A DNA stretch of 64,000 nt from Heterobasidion occidentale (Eukaryota > Basidiomycota > Agaricomycetes > Russulales > Bondarzewiaceae): assembly GCA_039111635.1 (NCBI GenBank), contig JBCAQO010000004.1:434001-498000 (forward strand), written 5' to 3'. This document shows, piece by piece, positions 20,659-31,106 of the stretch. A model generated the notes under the pieces. The model saw only the letters and a list, made by a program, of their open reading frames with translations, was not told the DNA's origin and did no database searches. The translations under genes and the position numbers were made by a program. Numbering within the stretch: the first letter of the stretch is position 1; each line of letters begins with the position of its first letter.

Positions 20659-21182
20659 CTTTTATCCCTACCCTATTCAAGCTGGATCCCCAGCAGAGAC
20701 AGCTCTTTCTCTCATCAGTCAACAACATTTTAGCAATCGCCAACAGGGTAAACCTAACGGCGACCCCAGCAGCGACTCCTCAAGTAAGAATAAACAACCC
20801 CGGAGCTATAGAAGTCGCAAGACACCGGAACCCAGGAAAGGTTTATTCAGGAATAGCCACACTCAGGCTACAACAAGCACCCGAAATCTTTATAGACCTC
20901 CTTAAAACTGGATATAGATTTTCCGGGATTTGCTTCGTCAACGAACCAAAGACACCGTTCACCCTCACGGACAACGGAGAGCCCGACGTCATCAGAGCAA
21001 GGAACTGCGTCGAGATACACGACGGAAGACCAGACGATTTCCCCATCGCCGTTATCCCCGATCTCAGAAGAACCATCGCAAGGAATATCGACACAGACGG
21101 AATCAGAGCGGAACTCGTCAAGACAAAGGAGAACAGAGACCACGTCTCAATCCTCATCCACTGGACCTTCTCCTCAACCTAG
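20652..21182 (+). CDS. Upstream ORF of Gypsy-A copy 2 without an ATG, function unknown
   Basis: An uninterrupted 176-codon frame from just after the primer-binding site to TAG at 21180-21182. It contains FIPTLFKLDPQQRQLFL, ILAIANRVNLTATP and DDFPIAVIPDLRRTIARN, with balanced composition and no low complexity, so it looks like real protein. No ATG occurs in it. It must be entered from another start (a near-cognate codon such as the ACG at 20652, or a lost ATG), or it is a decayed gag-type N-terminus. No family recognised. Confidence 0.45.
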   Translation, partial: TSSFIPTLFKLDPQQRQLFLSSVNNILAIANRVNLTATPAATPQVRINNPGAIEVARHRNPGKVYSGIATLRLQQAPEIFIDLLKTGYRFSGICFVNEPKTPFTLTDNGEPDVIRARNCVEIHDGRPDDFPIAVIPDLRRTIARNIDTDGIRAELVKTKENRDHVSILIHWTFSST

Positions 21183-21965
21183 GAAAACACCTGGAAGCTC
21201 CTAACTCCCCACCAGTCCGAACAGAAATTGAAGGGATCGTTTTTGTTGTCAGAAGAGGAGAGTTCGCCCACAAAACTTATCATCTCAGGACCCTCATCTC
21301 GGGACACACATTCTCCGAGATCGTCCAGCTCATCGACCAAATTGATATTTCCGTCAACGAAATTATCAAAAGGGACCCAGACTTACAGGAAGCACTACAG
21401 GCAGGAAGAAGACAGGCAGTACCCTTCTTCTTCAAAGAATAAAGAACAACGGACGAAGTCGCAGCGGGATATCCTCCGGCTACAGAACAGACCCAGCAGA
21501 AGTCTACGGAGATTTACCCGAAGACGTCGACAAGGATCAACTTTATTACGACGAAGGGAAAGAACACTTCTACTACGCGGGATTCCTCACCGGATTCTTC
21601 AAAGACCAAGGAAAGAGCGAATACGAATACGCAGCTTGGGGAGGAGAGACCATCCCCGCACGACCCGACCTACACCTTGTTAAGATCGAGGACTACATCG
21701 CGAGAAAGACCTTCGACAAGCCTGAATCACCGACAAATAGGCATCGTGACTCGCCAAGACCGCACATACATACTCTACCCAGAGAAACAGCCAGTGGAAG
21801 TCGAATCTCTAGAAGAAACACGCCCGCTGCATCCCTCTTACAAGAAACCACTCCCCAAGAAGACTTCCGAGCCCCAACACCGGAGTTTGTCCCCGAACCG
21901 GAGTATTTTGAAGCACCAAGTGAAATCCGGAACCACCTGACGATCCAGAGCCCCCGCCCGATACA
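21183..21965 (+). pseudogene. Second upstream coding segment of Gypsy-A copy 2
   Basis: Open stretches in alternating frames read protein-like sequence: GEFAHKTYHLRTLISGHTFSEI near 21270 (stop at 21441), then EVYGDLPEDVDKDQLYYDEGK and EHFYYAGFLTGFFKDQGKS from about 21500, then IGIVTRQDRTYILYPEKQP near 21740. Frame changes of one or two bases separate them. Together they suggest one protein of about 250 residues before gag. Family unknown. Confidence 0.4.
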
Positions 21966-22984
21966 ATGTCGACAGATACTGGAGGTAATGAGTCCAAGGG
22001 ACCAGCTATGGCCAAACCCACCACCTTCAATGGAAACAGAAAACGAACCGAGCAATTCCTCCACGAAATCGATTTAATGTTCCTAGCTAGGAAGAAGGAT
22101 TATGCGAACGAATTCGCCAAAATCGCTTACGCTCTATCGTATATGAAGGAAGGCTCGGCAGGGATATGGGCAAGAAACTTTACTCAGGCCAGGAACACGC
22201 TGAAGGATTGGAACAGATATACTTGGGCAGACACGGTCGGCTTCACATCCGTCCGCAAAAAGATAGCCACCAACTTCGAGGAATTCAACAAAGAAGCCGA
22301 TGCTCGCGACAAACTGGCCCGAGTCAATCAAGGAAAAGAATCATTTAACACCTACCTTCAGCTGTTTGAACAGCTCGCAGCACTTGCTGGTGTAGACGGA
22401 GAAACCAAGAAAACCCATTTCCTGCGAGGACTCAAGTGGGAGTTGGCAAAAGGAATTTATGAAGATCCCTCTGCAGACGGGACATGGGAAGAACTAATTG
22501 AGAAGGCCAAAAAACACGAAAGAATGCGCATCGCAAGGGACCGAGCATACGACCTCCGAAAAGGAAAATTCCAAATCTACACTCCGCGTACCTTTTACAA
22601 CGAGAGGGCACCCCCAAGGCACGATAGGGAGCCCCAATACGAACCTATGGATGTAGATGCAGCGGAAATGGAGGCCGACGCTGTCCGAACTCGCTTCAAG
22701 AAGCTTACCCCGGCAGAGAGAGATCGACTTGCCAAAGAAGGCAAGTGCTTCTTTTGCAAGAAGCCCGGCATATGGCGCGCAACTGTCCTTCTCGACCCAA
22801 GAGAAGATTCCAACCCCCTCATCGCAGACCAGTGCGCGAAGCAGAAATGGACGAAGGACAATTCGACGATGAAGACGTCGAAGAAGGAAAAAACAGAGTC
22901 AACCACATCCGCCAGATGATGATGGGACTCAGCATGGAAGAAATCGAGGAAGTTCGAGCCTTTAGCGACTCGAAGAATTTTTAA
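21966..22984 (+). pseudogene. Gag of Gypsy-A copy 2, frameshift in the zinc knuckle
   Basis: ATG at 21966. The retrotransposon gag fold runs from about residue 15 to 190 (PTTFNGNRKRTEQFLHEI, TLKDWNRYTWADTVGFTS, FNTYLQLFEQLAALAG). A DAAEMEADAVRTRF linker leads to the knuckle CFFCKKPG, where one base is missing near 22770. Past that point the knuckle and tail continue in another frame (HMARNCPSRPKR to VRAFSDSKNF, stop at 22982-22984). Without the indel the knuckle would fit C-x2-C-x4-H-x4-C. Confidence 0.85.
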
Positions 22985-23090
22985 AGCCTCTCCCATCGGC
23001 AGCGGATGTGGAGAGTAGGATTCTTGCAGGAAATCGGTACGCTCCTCTGGCCAGTAAAGATGCTGACCAGAGCATGGACATCCAGATGTA

Positions 23091-26000
23091 TTGTATCTTT
23101 CGGAAATGAAATCACATGGTGCACCATCCCTCCGACTCGAGACAATGCTCATAGGCAAGAATAGAAAAGCTGCTACACAGGCACTAGTGGACAGTGGAGC
23201 CACTGGAATCTTCATGCACCCTCGTTTCGTAGAAACACATCGAATCACTACACACAAAACCCCCACCCCTATCCCAGTCAGTACGGTCCAGAACACCGAG
23301 TTCAAGGGACCTATTACACGATTCGCCAACCTCAAATTACAGGTTTTAGGCGAAAAAGGGGGTTCGCATACAGAATCAGCAAGATTCTATATTGCGGAAA
23401 TAGGAAAAGAGGACGTCATTTTAGGAACCGACTGGTTATTAGAACATAACCCAGAAGTCGACTGGCATGCCTACGGGCTACACTTTACCAGATGCCCGCC
23501 CTCCTGCCAAATAAAAGGAGGACCGGTAAAAGCTAGAAGAGCTACAAGAAAACCAGGACGTCCTAAACCAAGCATACGGCGCATGGAAACAGTACCGCAA
23601 ACGGGCGACTACTCAATACCAGTGCAAAAGCCAGGAAAAGCAGTACCAGGCCGGAAAGTGGGAAACACCACAGTACCACATCCGCGGACAATACCTACAA
23701 GTCCGGAGTTCACAACTCGAAGGTTGAATGCCGAACGTCTGAAGGCCCGAACCAGAAATTATAAGGTTCCGACATGGGCTGAAGAAGACGTTCCGGAGGA
23801 CGGTGACGGACTTCCGGCACTTCCCTCCAAGGATCTTGAAGAAGATGGAGTCTACCTCGTTAGATGCCTAGATACGGAAACATTACAGGCACTGGAATTA
23901 TACAACGACTCCGAAGAAGGCATTGATATACATCGCGCCGAAACCACGGAACTTCCATATGCCAACACACCGGCTCAAGGAAGCAAACCTGTCAAAGCAC
24001 CGACAGGAAAACAAACAAAGCACACCAACTCGCAAAGACTGGCAGAAGAAGCCGCCAAAGGGAAACCCGAACTATCCTTCGAAGAAATAGTGCCGAAGGA
24101 ATACTGGAATTATAGGAAGGTTTTCGAAGGGCGACCAAAGGGACAGCTACCGCTCTCCCGACCTTGGGATCACAAGATAGAAATCAAGGAAGGAATGGAT
24201 CACTCGCTCAAACCCAAGCTATACAGTCTTAGCCCTGGAGAGCAAGTGGAACTCAAGAAATTCATAGACGAAAACCTCCAGAAAGGATTCATCAGAGAAT
24301 CCAAATCGCACATGGCATCCCCATTCTTCTTCATCAAGAAAAAGAACGGAAAACTACGACCAGTAATGGATTATCGCAAACTCAATGAAATAACGATCAA
24401 GAACAAGTACCCTTTGCCGATTATTCAAGAATTACTGGACCTTCTAGCCGAAGCCGTATACTTTTCACTAATGGATGTTGATACAGGATATAACAATGTA
24501 CGCATGAAGGAAGGAAGCGAGAAACTGGCCGCGTTCGTCACCAATTTAGGAATGTACGAACCTCTGGTGATGTTCTTTGGATTAACCAACTCGCCGGCAA
24601 CATTCCAAACTATGATGAACGCCCTCTTCAAAGACCTCATCTATGCCGGACTAGTGGCAATCTATATGGACGACATCCTAGTATTCTCTAAAACAATGGA
24701 CGACCACATCAAGACAGTTCGAAAGGTTTTACAGATCTTACAGGACAACGATCTGTACCTACAACCCTCGAAATGCCACTTCCACAAAAAGAAAATCGAC
24801 TACCTTGGATATGTTATATCACACGGACATCTGGAAATGGACCCGATTAAAGTGGCCGGCATTATGGACTGGCCAACACCTGGAAAAGTCAAGGAAGTGC
24901 AATCATTTTTAGGTTTTTGCAACTTTTATCGCAGTTTATCAAAGATTACTCAAAATAGCACGACCGCTATTTGAGCTAACACAGAAGGAACGCACCTGGG
25001 ATTGGACACCAGCATGCGAAGAAGCGTTTCAAACGCTAAAACGAATATTTACAGAATCTCCGGTGCTCGTTATGCCAGACACAAGGAACCCGTTTCGCAT
25101 TGAATGCGACGCTTCCGACTTTGCCACCGGAGCAGTTCTATCACAAGTCGCCGAAGATGGAAAATGGCACCCATGTGCTTATATTTCCAAGTCGCTCTCA
25201 CCAACAGAACGCAACTACCCAATCTATGATAAAGAGTTGCTGGCGGTCGTTCGAGCTTTTGAAGCTTGGCGACACTATTTGGAGGGCGCCGACCACCCGG
25301 TAGACGTCTGGACAGACCACAAGAACCTCGAATGGTTCCGTTCAAGCCAGAAACTCAACCGTCGACAAGCACGATGGTCACTCTACCTCTCGCGTTTCGA
25401 CTACAAGTTGACGCACAAGCAGGAGTCACTAATAAATCCGACGGTCTGTCACGGCGTCCAGACCATAAAAAGGGGGTGGAATTTGACAATTCAGGCGAAA
25501 CACTCTTGGAGCCCAAACTTTTCAATAACACAGAAAAGATCCGAAGACCTTTAGCAGAAATCAATGCCATTAATACAGACAACAGTTGGGACCCTCATCA
25601 AATACTTCACATTAGGGCAACTGGACGAGGAGGCGTTACCATAATAGATGAAGACCTCCGGAAACGAATCATTGAAGAAAACAGGAAAGACGAATGGCTA
25701 TTAGAAACCTTAGCCAAGATTAAAACCTTAGGACCTCGAAACATGAAGAAAGGTTTACAAGAATGGAACGAAGAAGAAGGATTGGTCCTTCATCGAGGAA
25801 AAATATATGTTCCTCGAAACGAACAACTTCGTCAAGATATCATCAAACTAAATCATGACAATCTAGCAGCAGGACATCCAGGACAAAGGGGAACTCTAGC
25901 ATTAGTCGGACAAGAATTCACTTGGCCAGGAATATCAAACACAGTGCACCAATATGTGGAAGGATGCGCCATCTGTCAATCCACCAAGAACGACACACAT

Positions 26001-27492
26001 CCTACCATGGTACCCCTACAACCAACAGAAATCCCAGATCGACCCTTCGGAACAATAACCATGGATTTTATTACAGATCTACCAGAATCAAACGGATACG
26101 ACTCACTACATGTAGTAACCGATCGATTCACCAAAACGGCAGTAATAACCCCATGCCTGAAGACTATCGACTCTGATGGAACAGCCAAAATCTTGTTAGA
26201 AAACACCTGGAGACGCTATGGGCTGCCAGATAAAATCATATCGGACAGAGGAACTCAATTCGCTTCAAAAGTAGCGCAAGCCCTGCTCAAAGAATTAGGA
26301 ATCAAATCTGCTTTAAGCACAGCCTATCACCCGTAGACGGACGGTGCTACTGAACGAATGAATCAGGAATTGGAACAATATCTAAGAGCATTTTGCAGCT
26401 CTTCACAAGACGATTGGGCTGGATTAATCCCCTACGCGGAATATGCCCACAACACCCATCAGCACTCAGCCACGCAGAAGTCACCATTTGAACTTCTCCA
26501 CGGATATCAACCACGGGCTTACCCAGCCATCATCGGAAACACGAATGTCCCCACCGCCGACGCTCGCCTCGAAGCTCTGCAACGTGCTAGGAAGGAAGCA
26601 CAAGCCAGCCTCGAAATTGCAGCCGAAGCCATGAGGATACAGCACGACCGTTTTGGAACGGACCTGCCGCCTTTCAAGAAAGGAGATCAAGTATGGCTCG
26701 ATGGGAAGAACATCCACACCGATCACCATCAGAGAAACTGAGACCCAACGCTTTGGGCCATTTGAAATCACTGACACCATAGGAAATGTCAACTTCAGGT
26801 TGAAACTGCCCAACAGCTGGAAGCGCATTCACGACGTCTTCCATGCTAGTCGACTCACGCCCTACAAGGAAAACGAGGTCTATGGCCCGAACTACCCTAA
26901 ACCGGCTCCGGACCTGATCGAAGGGCAAGAAGAATTCGAAGTCGAAGCCGTTGTCGGAGCTAGGCGCTTCGGACGATGGAAGATCCTGCAGTACCTGATC
27001 AAATGGAAGGGCTACCCGGAATCGGACAACTCTTGGGAAGCCGCGACCAACGTCACTAACGCACAAGAAGCCATAAACGACTTCTACCGCCGGCACCCTC
27101 GGGCAGTCAAAGGAATGGAAGCCTCCATTCTGGCCCTGGTGATCGAACTAGAACTCAACAGAGTGGCCGAAGAAGATCAAATCAGAAAGAAGCTCGAGAA
27201 GCATCCGATCGGAAAGAAGCTTCTCACCACCGGATTAGCTATCCCCCAGATCATGGAAGAGATCAACAAACGAATGACGCAGCTAAAGAGGCCGCCCCTG
27301 GTTCCTCGATCAAAAGTGCCACCACCGGCGATCAACGATCGAGAAGCGCAGCCAAAGAAGCCCAATATAGATTCGTCTCGATCAAAGCTGCAGCAGAAGC
27401 GATCGGACAACTCTAATTGGCGGACTCAAGCATACCAGGAGCTACAAAAGCAGACCAACCGAGGATTGGCATGGCCAGGCAAACAACTATGA
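23091..27492 (+). pseudogene. Pol of Gypsy-A copy 2: protease, RT, RNase H, integrase, chromodomain
   Basis: Protease with ALVDSGATGIFMH near 23190. RT from about 24090 (MDYRKLNEITI, catalytic YMDDILVFS near 24665). RNase H (IECDASDFATGAVL near 25095). Integrase HHCC finger (near 25855-25985, CAICQ) and DDE core (MDFITDLPES near 26060, SDRGTQFAS near 26245, ERMNQE near 26354). Chromodomain (LIKWKGYPESDNSWE near 27000). Breaks are a frame change near 24935, one near 25420, a TAG for CAG at 26335 and one near 26725. Stop at 27490-27492. This is the best-preserved Gypsy-A pol in the window. Confidence 0.88.
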
Positions 27493-27635
27493 CCCCTTTC
27501 GACCCCACTCTATCCACAGTAGCCGTTTATACCGTCGTCGCGACTCTTGCTCTCACCGCCGTCTCCATCGCCATCGCCCTTGTCCTCGGATCCCTTCACG
27601 CCGCCGCCACTATTGGCATCTCCTCCGTCGTATAA
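27471..27635 (+). CDS. Small membrane-spanning ORF of Gypsy-A copy 2
   Basis: A 54-codon frame that starts at ATG 27471, 22 bp before the pol stop and in a different frame, and ends with TAA at 27633-27635, which overlaps the TATA box of ORF3. One hydrophobic segment (AVYTVVATLALTAVSIAIAL) is preceded by a short polar N-terminus. It is conserved in copy 1 with conservative changes. No homologue recognised. Confidence 0.45.
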   Translation: MARQTTMTPFDPTLSTVAVYTVVATLALTAVSIAIALVLGSLHAAATIGISSVV

Positions 27636-27638
27636 AAG
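27631..27638 (+). promoter_or_regulatory. Internal TATA box before ORF3 of Gypsy-A
   Basis: TATAAAAG occurs between pol and ORF3 and is conserved in copy 1 (minus strand, near 16397-16390). The ORF3 ATG (27689) lies about 55 nt downstream, a normal distance for a short 5' leader. It suggests a separate transcript for ORF3. Confidence 0.5.
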
Positions 27639-27688
27639 ACACCCTGCATCGGACGGAAACATTCCTCAGCATCCCAGCTACAACTCGA

Positions 27689-28033
27689 ATGTCCCTTGCC
27701 CCCGCACACCTTTTCTTACACAGCTCCCCCCGCTACATTCTCAGTAACATCAGAATGGCTTCCGCTACCACTTCTCCTCACGCCTCCAACACCTCCTCCC
27801 CCAACCCCTTCATCCTCCGCACCATCTCCCCGCCCACTACCACACCCACGCTCATTGACGACACAGACTCGGATTATGACAGTGAGGACGACATCCCGTC
27901 GGAAGGCGTCCCAGTCTCCGACCCCCTTACAGAGTTCGTTATTCCCCGGTTCCCAGCTGAAATGCCAAACCCCCACATCGCCATTCCCACGTTGGCTTTT
28001 GCCGTTCACAACGAAAACCCGCGCTTCCGGTGA
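27689..28033 (+). CDS. ORF3 of Gypsy-A copy 2, cut by the Gypsy-B LTR
   Basis: ATG at 27689. 114 codons follow with Ser/Thr/Pro-rich sequence, an acidic patch DDTDSDYDSEDD, then FPAEMPNPHIAIPTLAF. The frame stops at TGA 28031-28033, which is the first triplet of the inserted LTR. The same protein continues in copy 1 after NENP. Unknown family. Confidence 0.6.
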   Translation: MSLAPAHLFLHSSPRYILSNIRMASATTSPHASNTSSPNPFILRTISPPTTTPTLIDDTDSDYDSEDDIPSEGVPVSDPLTEFVIPRFPAEMPNPHIAIPTLAFAVHNENPRFR

Positions 28034-29112
28034 TGAGCGTGCACCCGCGCTAGGGTCCGAGGGAGGTATTCGGGAAGCTTTGGGGAGATACCGAACAGCG
28101 CTAGACAAGTACGAACGACGACCGACTTTTACCGAACACGGTCGGTCCCTACCCGACCGACGACAAGCCACCGAAGGACGTTCGGCAGCACTTGGGTCAG
28201 TTCGCCCACACTTCACGTACTTACCATGACCGCATAGGAGTGTTACGATAAGTGTTTACGAGATCGGAGCCAGTATTCCGTATCGGCCGATGTCCTCCGT
28301 GAGTCGGTCGGTGTCCTTATCGCTTATTCTTCCCGACTCCGCATGGTTGATCAAACGCGATCTTGCACCTTGCTTGGCCACCCTGGTTGTACGATACCTC
28401 TTCTTTATTTTTCATTGGTTCTCCAAACGCCTGTTCCTACTACCTACGCTCGGGCGACGGATCCCGAACGTTCGGGATTTCGACATCACTGATTACCTTT
28501 TACCTTATCACCTTCGGAACCCATATGGACATCTCACCTACCTTCTTATCTTCTCTGATCGCTGGGGCTTGGCGCCCATTCGACATCTACTCTCATTTCG
28601 GGTTCGATATTTTACTTAGGGGCTCTGTTTACTATAAAAACCTACATACAACTCTGGAATAAACCAGCTTTCGCACCCCACAGTTCAGAGCTCATCCGCA
28701 CTCGTCGCAACCATTGAAATCGTCTTCGTCGACTTCCGAAAACTTGTCATCCTCGTCGTTCGGCCTCATTCGCGTTCGTACTCGTCTCTTCGCTCGTACC
28801 CCCCCCGTCCTCCCTCGTATATTGTCAGAGTCCCGTGTGGCTCTTGAAGCACGTAGTTGTCGGTCGCGACACTACCTTCTCGTTACCGACCGAATCCCGA
28901 CACGACCGACCGAACGTTTGGTCGGTGTTCGGTGCAGTCCCGAAACCGTTCGGGCGCTATAATCTCACACTCCCCGTTGCTTCTCAGTACGCCTTCAATT
29001 TCTAAAGTCATCACTAACAATTCCTTGTGTATTAGATACTAGCTCCAGCACCCCTGCATTAGAGGTTGTTTTAGTGTTGTGCTCAGCACTTAGAGCCACC
29101 TCTAGCGTATCA
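28031..29112 (+). repeat. 5' LTR of Gypsy-B (1082 bp)
   Basis: TGATGAGCGTGCACC at 28031 to CTAGCGTATCA at 29112. Both ends are confirmed by likeness to the solo LTR at 8147-9373. A TATA box (TATAAAAA, 28633-28640) stands about 480 bp before the end. CGGTCGG and CCGAAC motifs recur throughout. The long R-U5 part after the TATA box is unusual. Confidence 0.85.
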
Positions 29113-29115
29113 TTT

Positions 29116-29132
29116 TGGAGCCCACCGCGAGG
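29116..29132 (+). other. Putative tRNA primer-binding site of Gypsy-B
   Basis: TGGAGCCCACCGCGAGG starts 3 bp after the LTR end. TGG at this place is expected to pair with the CCA end of a primer tRNA. I cannot name the tRNA. Confidence 0.45.
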
Positions 29133-29612
29133 GGTTAGTATTCAAATTACATCAAGGAATCTACGTCGCTCGTCCCGACCACAGCGGAGCGCGAAGAACG
29201 ACAAACAGTTATCGATAGCTTCAATACTCAGGAAACATCTGCCGACCGAAGTTTTCGAGACGCCGATATAGTCCCGGAGCATCTATCCCACCATCACTAT
29301 CTTGATCTTGAATCCTCGCCATCGCTCTCGCCGCCACCCGACTCCACTTTCTTCTTAACCCCCCGTCGTCGCCGAACCGATCGCTACTCCCGCCGATTTC
29401 CCCATCCTCGACCTTGCGCTCTTAGAACAATCACCCCTGTCTCCTATACCATCTCTCCACGACTCCATCTCGCCGTTTAATCCCACCGCAGCCCCGTCTT
29501 CTGGACGCCGACCATCCGACCAACTTCGCTAGAACGCTCCTTCGAACCAGCGACTCCATCCCCGATCACCTTAGCAAACAATACCTTCTCCCCCACCTTT
29601 GACTTTCTCACT

Positions 29613-30840
29613 ATGGCAACCCCATCCATGCCCGCTCGTGGAGATCGAACGGCCCCGACCTTTGACCCCCATCAACCCCGCGAATTGAGACGATATTTCG
29701 CCGATCTGGACTTCCACTTCGTTCGGTCTGCGGTAGAAGACGAGCAGGAAAGGAAGAAACACGCTTGCCGATTCCTGGACGTCGACACCTGTGAGCTTTG
29801 GGAATCGCTCACCACTTTCACCGACGCCACGAAGACATTCAAGGAGTTCTGCGAAGAAGTCTACAGGCTGTACCCCGGATCGGAGGAAGAGCGCAAATGG
29901 TCGGTATCGGATATGGACAAGCTAGTCGGCGAAACGAGCAGGGTTGGCATCTTGTCTCTCAGCGAGCTTGGCGACTATCATCGGCGATTCCTGGCGATCA
30001 CGGTATTCCTCCTCAGCAAGGCACGAATCTCGGTAGCCGAACAGGGACGCGCCTTCGCTAGAGGATTCCAACCGGAGCTATGGGCAAGAATCTCTCAGCG
30101 CCTACAACTCAAGTTCCCCGATCATTTCCCAGACGACCCATATAATCTCCAGGACATTCACGACGCGGCCCGATTCGTCTTGCACGGCACCACGTCCGCC
30201 TACAGCACTACCTCTACCGACATCTCTCGAGCAGCCCCCACCGCGCCGCCCACCAATGCAATCAAGGCCGAAGACCTGGCGACCATGTTCGAACGGCTCA
30301 CAGACACCTTCGTCAAGGCCATTGCAGCTCAAGGGACGTCCAGGCCAGCCGATCGACCATCCCGACAACCAGGACAAGGCGGCGATAACTGCATGTTCTG
30401 CGGCAGTCCCGAACACTTCATGCGCGCCTGTCCCGAGGTCACCGAATACATTCGGATCGGAAAATGCAAGAGGAATATTGAGGGGAAGGTTGTATTGTCA
30501 AGTGGGGCATTCGTACCCAGAGAAATCACGGTGGTAACCTGAAGGACCGAGTTGATGAGTGGCATCGCAGGAATCCAGGCCAGTTGGCGACCGGACAGAT
30601 GATGTTTACGGTAAACGCGGCGCCGACTCACCCGATGACGATAGCCTCCCGTCACGATTCACCCTCATTACTGGACGTCACCCGACTTACCAACTCACCG
30701 ATGTCCAGCGAATCGCGAGCCTCGAACGCGAACTGTTCGCGCTCCGAACGCGGGGCGCAAGGGCACGCGAAATAGCGCAGGACAGGACGTTCGGCACCTA
30801 CCCCTTCACCGGTCGCCGAACGACGAGCGATGACTGAAAC
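29613..30840 (+). pseudogene. Gag of Gypsy-B
   Basis: An ATG at 29613 opens 309 codons with a gag fold (FDPHQPRELRRYFADLDFHF, TFKEFCEEVYRLYPGSEEE, YHRRFLAITVFLL) and a zinc knuckle CMFCGSPEHFMRAC. The TGA at 30540 follows a one-base loss near 30525; beyond it the protein goes on in another frame (LKDRVDEWHRRNPGQLATGQ, then DVQRIASLERELFALR) to about 30840. The 500-bp leader before the ATG has proline-rich coding-like pieces but no clean frame. Confidence 0.75.
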
Positions 30841-31006
30841 TCCCGAACCCGAACCCGACCGACCACCCCAACTCAGCGACCGCCCCCGGTACCAGCCAAG
30901 GACGATGCTCCGATCCACCCATATGCCAAAGCCCAAGACGCCACCTATGCACCGCCACACGAACGCAACATGGGAGCCCCGGCAAAGATAACCTCGGCAA
31001 AGAAGG

Positions 31007-31106
31007 NNNNNNNNNNNNNNNNNNNNNNNNNNNNNNNNNNNNNNNNNNNNNNNNNNNNNNNNNNNNNNNNNNNNNNNNNNNNNNNNNNNNNNNNNNNNNN
31101 NNNNNN
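31007..31106. other. Assembly gap, 100 N
   Basis: Exactly 100 N, the usual placeholder for a gap of unknown length. The Gypsy-B gag is open at its left edge and unrelated sequence follows. The rest of Gypsy-B and the right halves of Gypsy-A copies 2 and 1 are therefore missing from the assembly or lie elsewhere. Confidence 0.98.

Larger units (their letters stand above)
19813..28030 (+). mobile_element. Gypsy-A copy 2, inserted in the RT gene of copy 1
   Basis: The plus strand carries 5' LTR, primer-binding site, two upstream open frames, gag, pol with chromodomain, a membrane ORF and the start of ORF3, where Gypsy-B is inserted at 28031. The insertion point in copy 1 is exact: copy 1 RT sequence ends at 19812 and the LTR starts at 19813. 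The expected duplication ATAGC (19808-19812) has no visible partner because the 3' side is beyond the gap. The copy is inactive: gag and pol have several indels and one TAG. Confidence 0.9.
28031..31006 (+). mobile_element. Gypsy-B element, 5' part, truncated by the assembly gap
   Basis: A 1082-bp LTR, a primer-site-like TGG sequence, a 500-bp leader and a gag gene, followed by the N run. It is inserted after CCGG (28027-28030) in ORF3 of Gypsy-A copy 2. Pol and the 3' LTR are missing. Another LTR of this family stands alone at 8147-9373. Confidence 0.85.
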
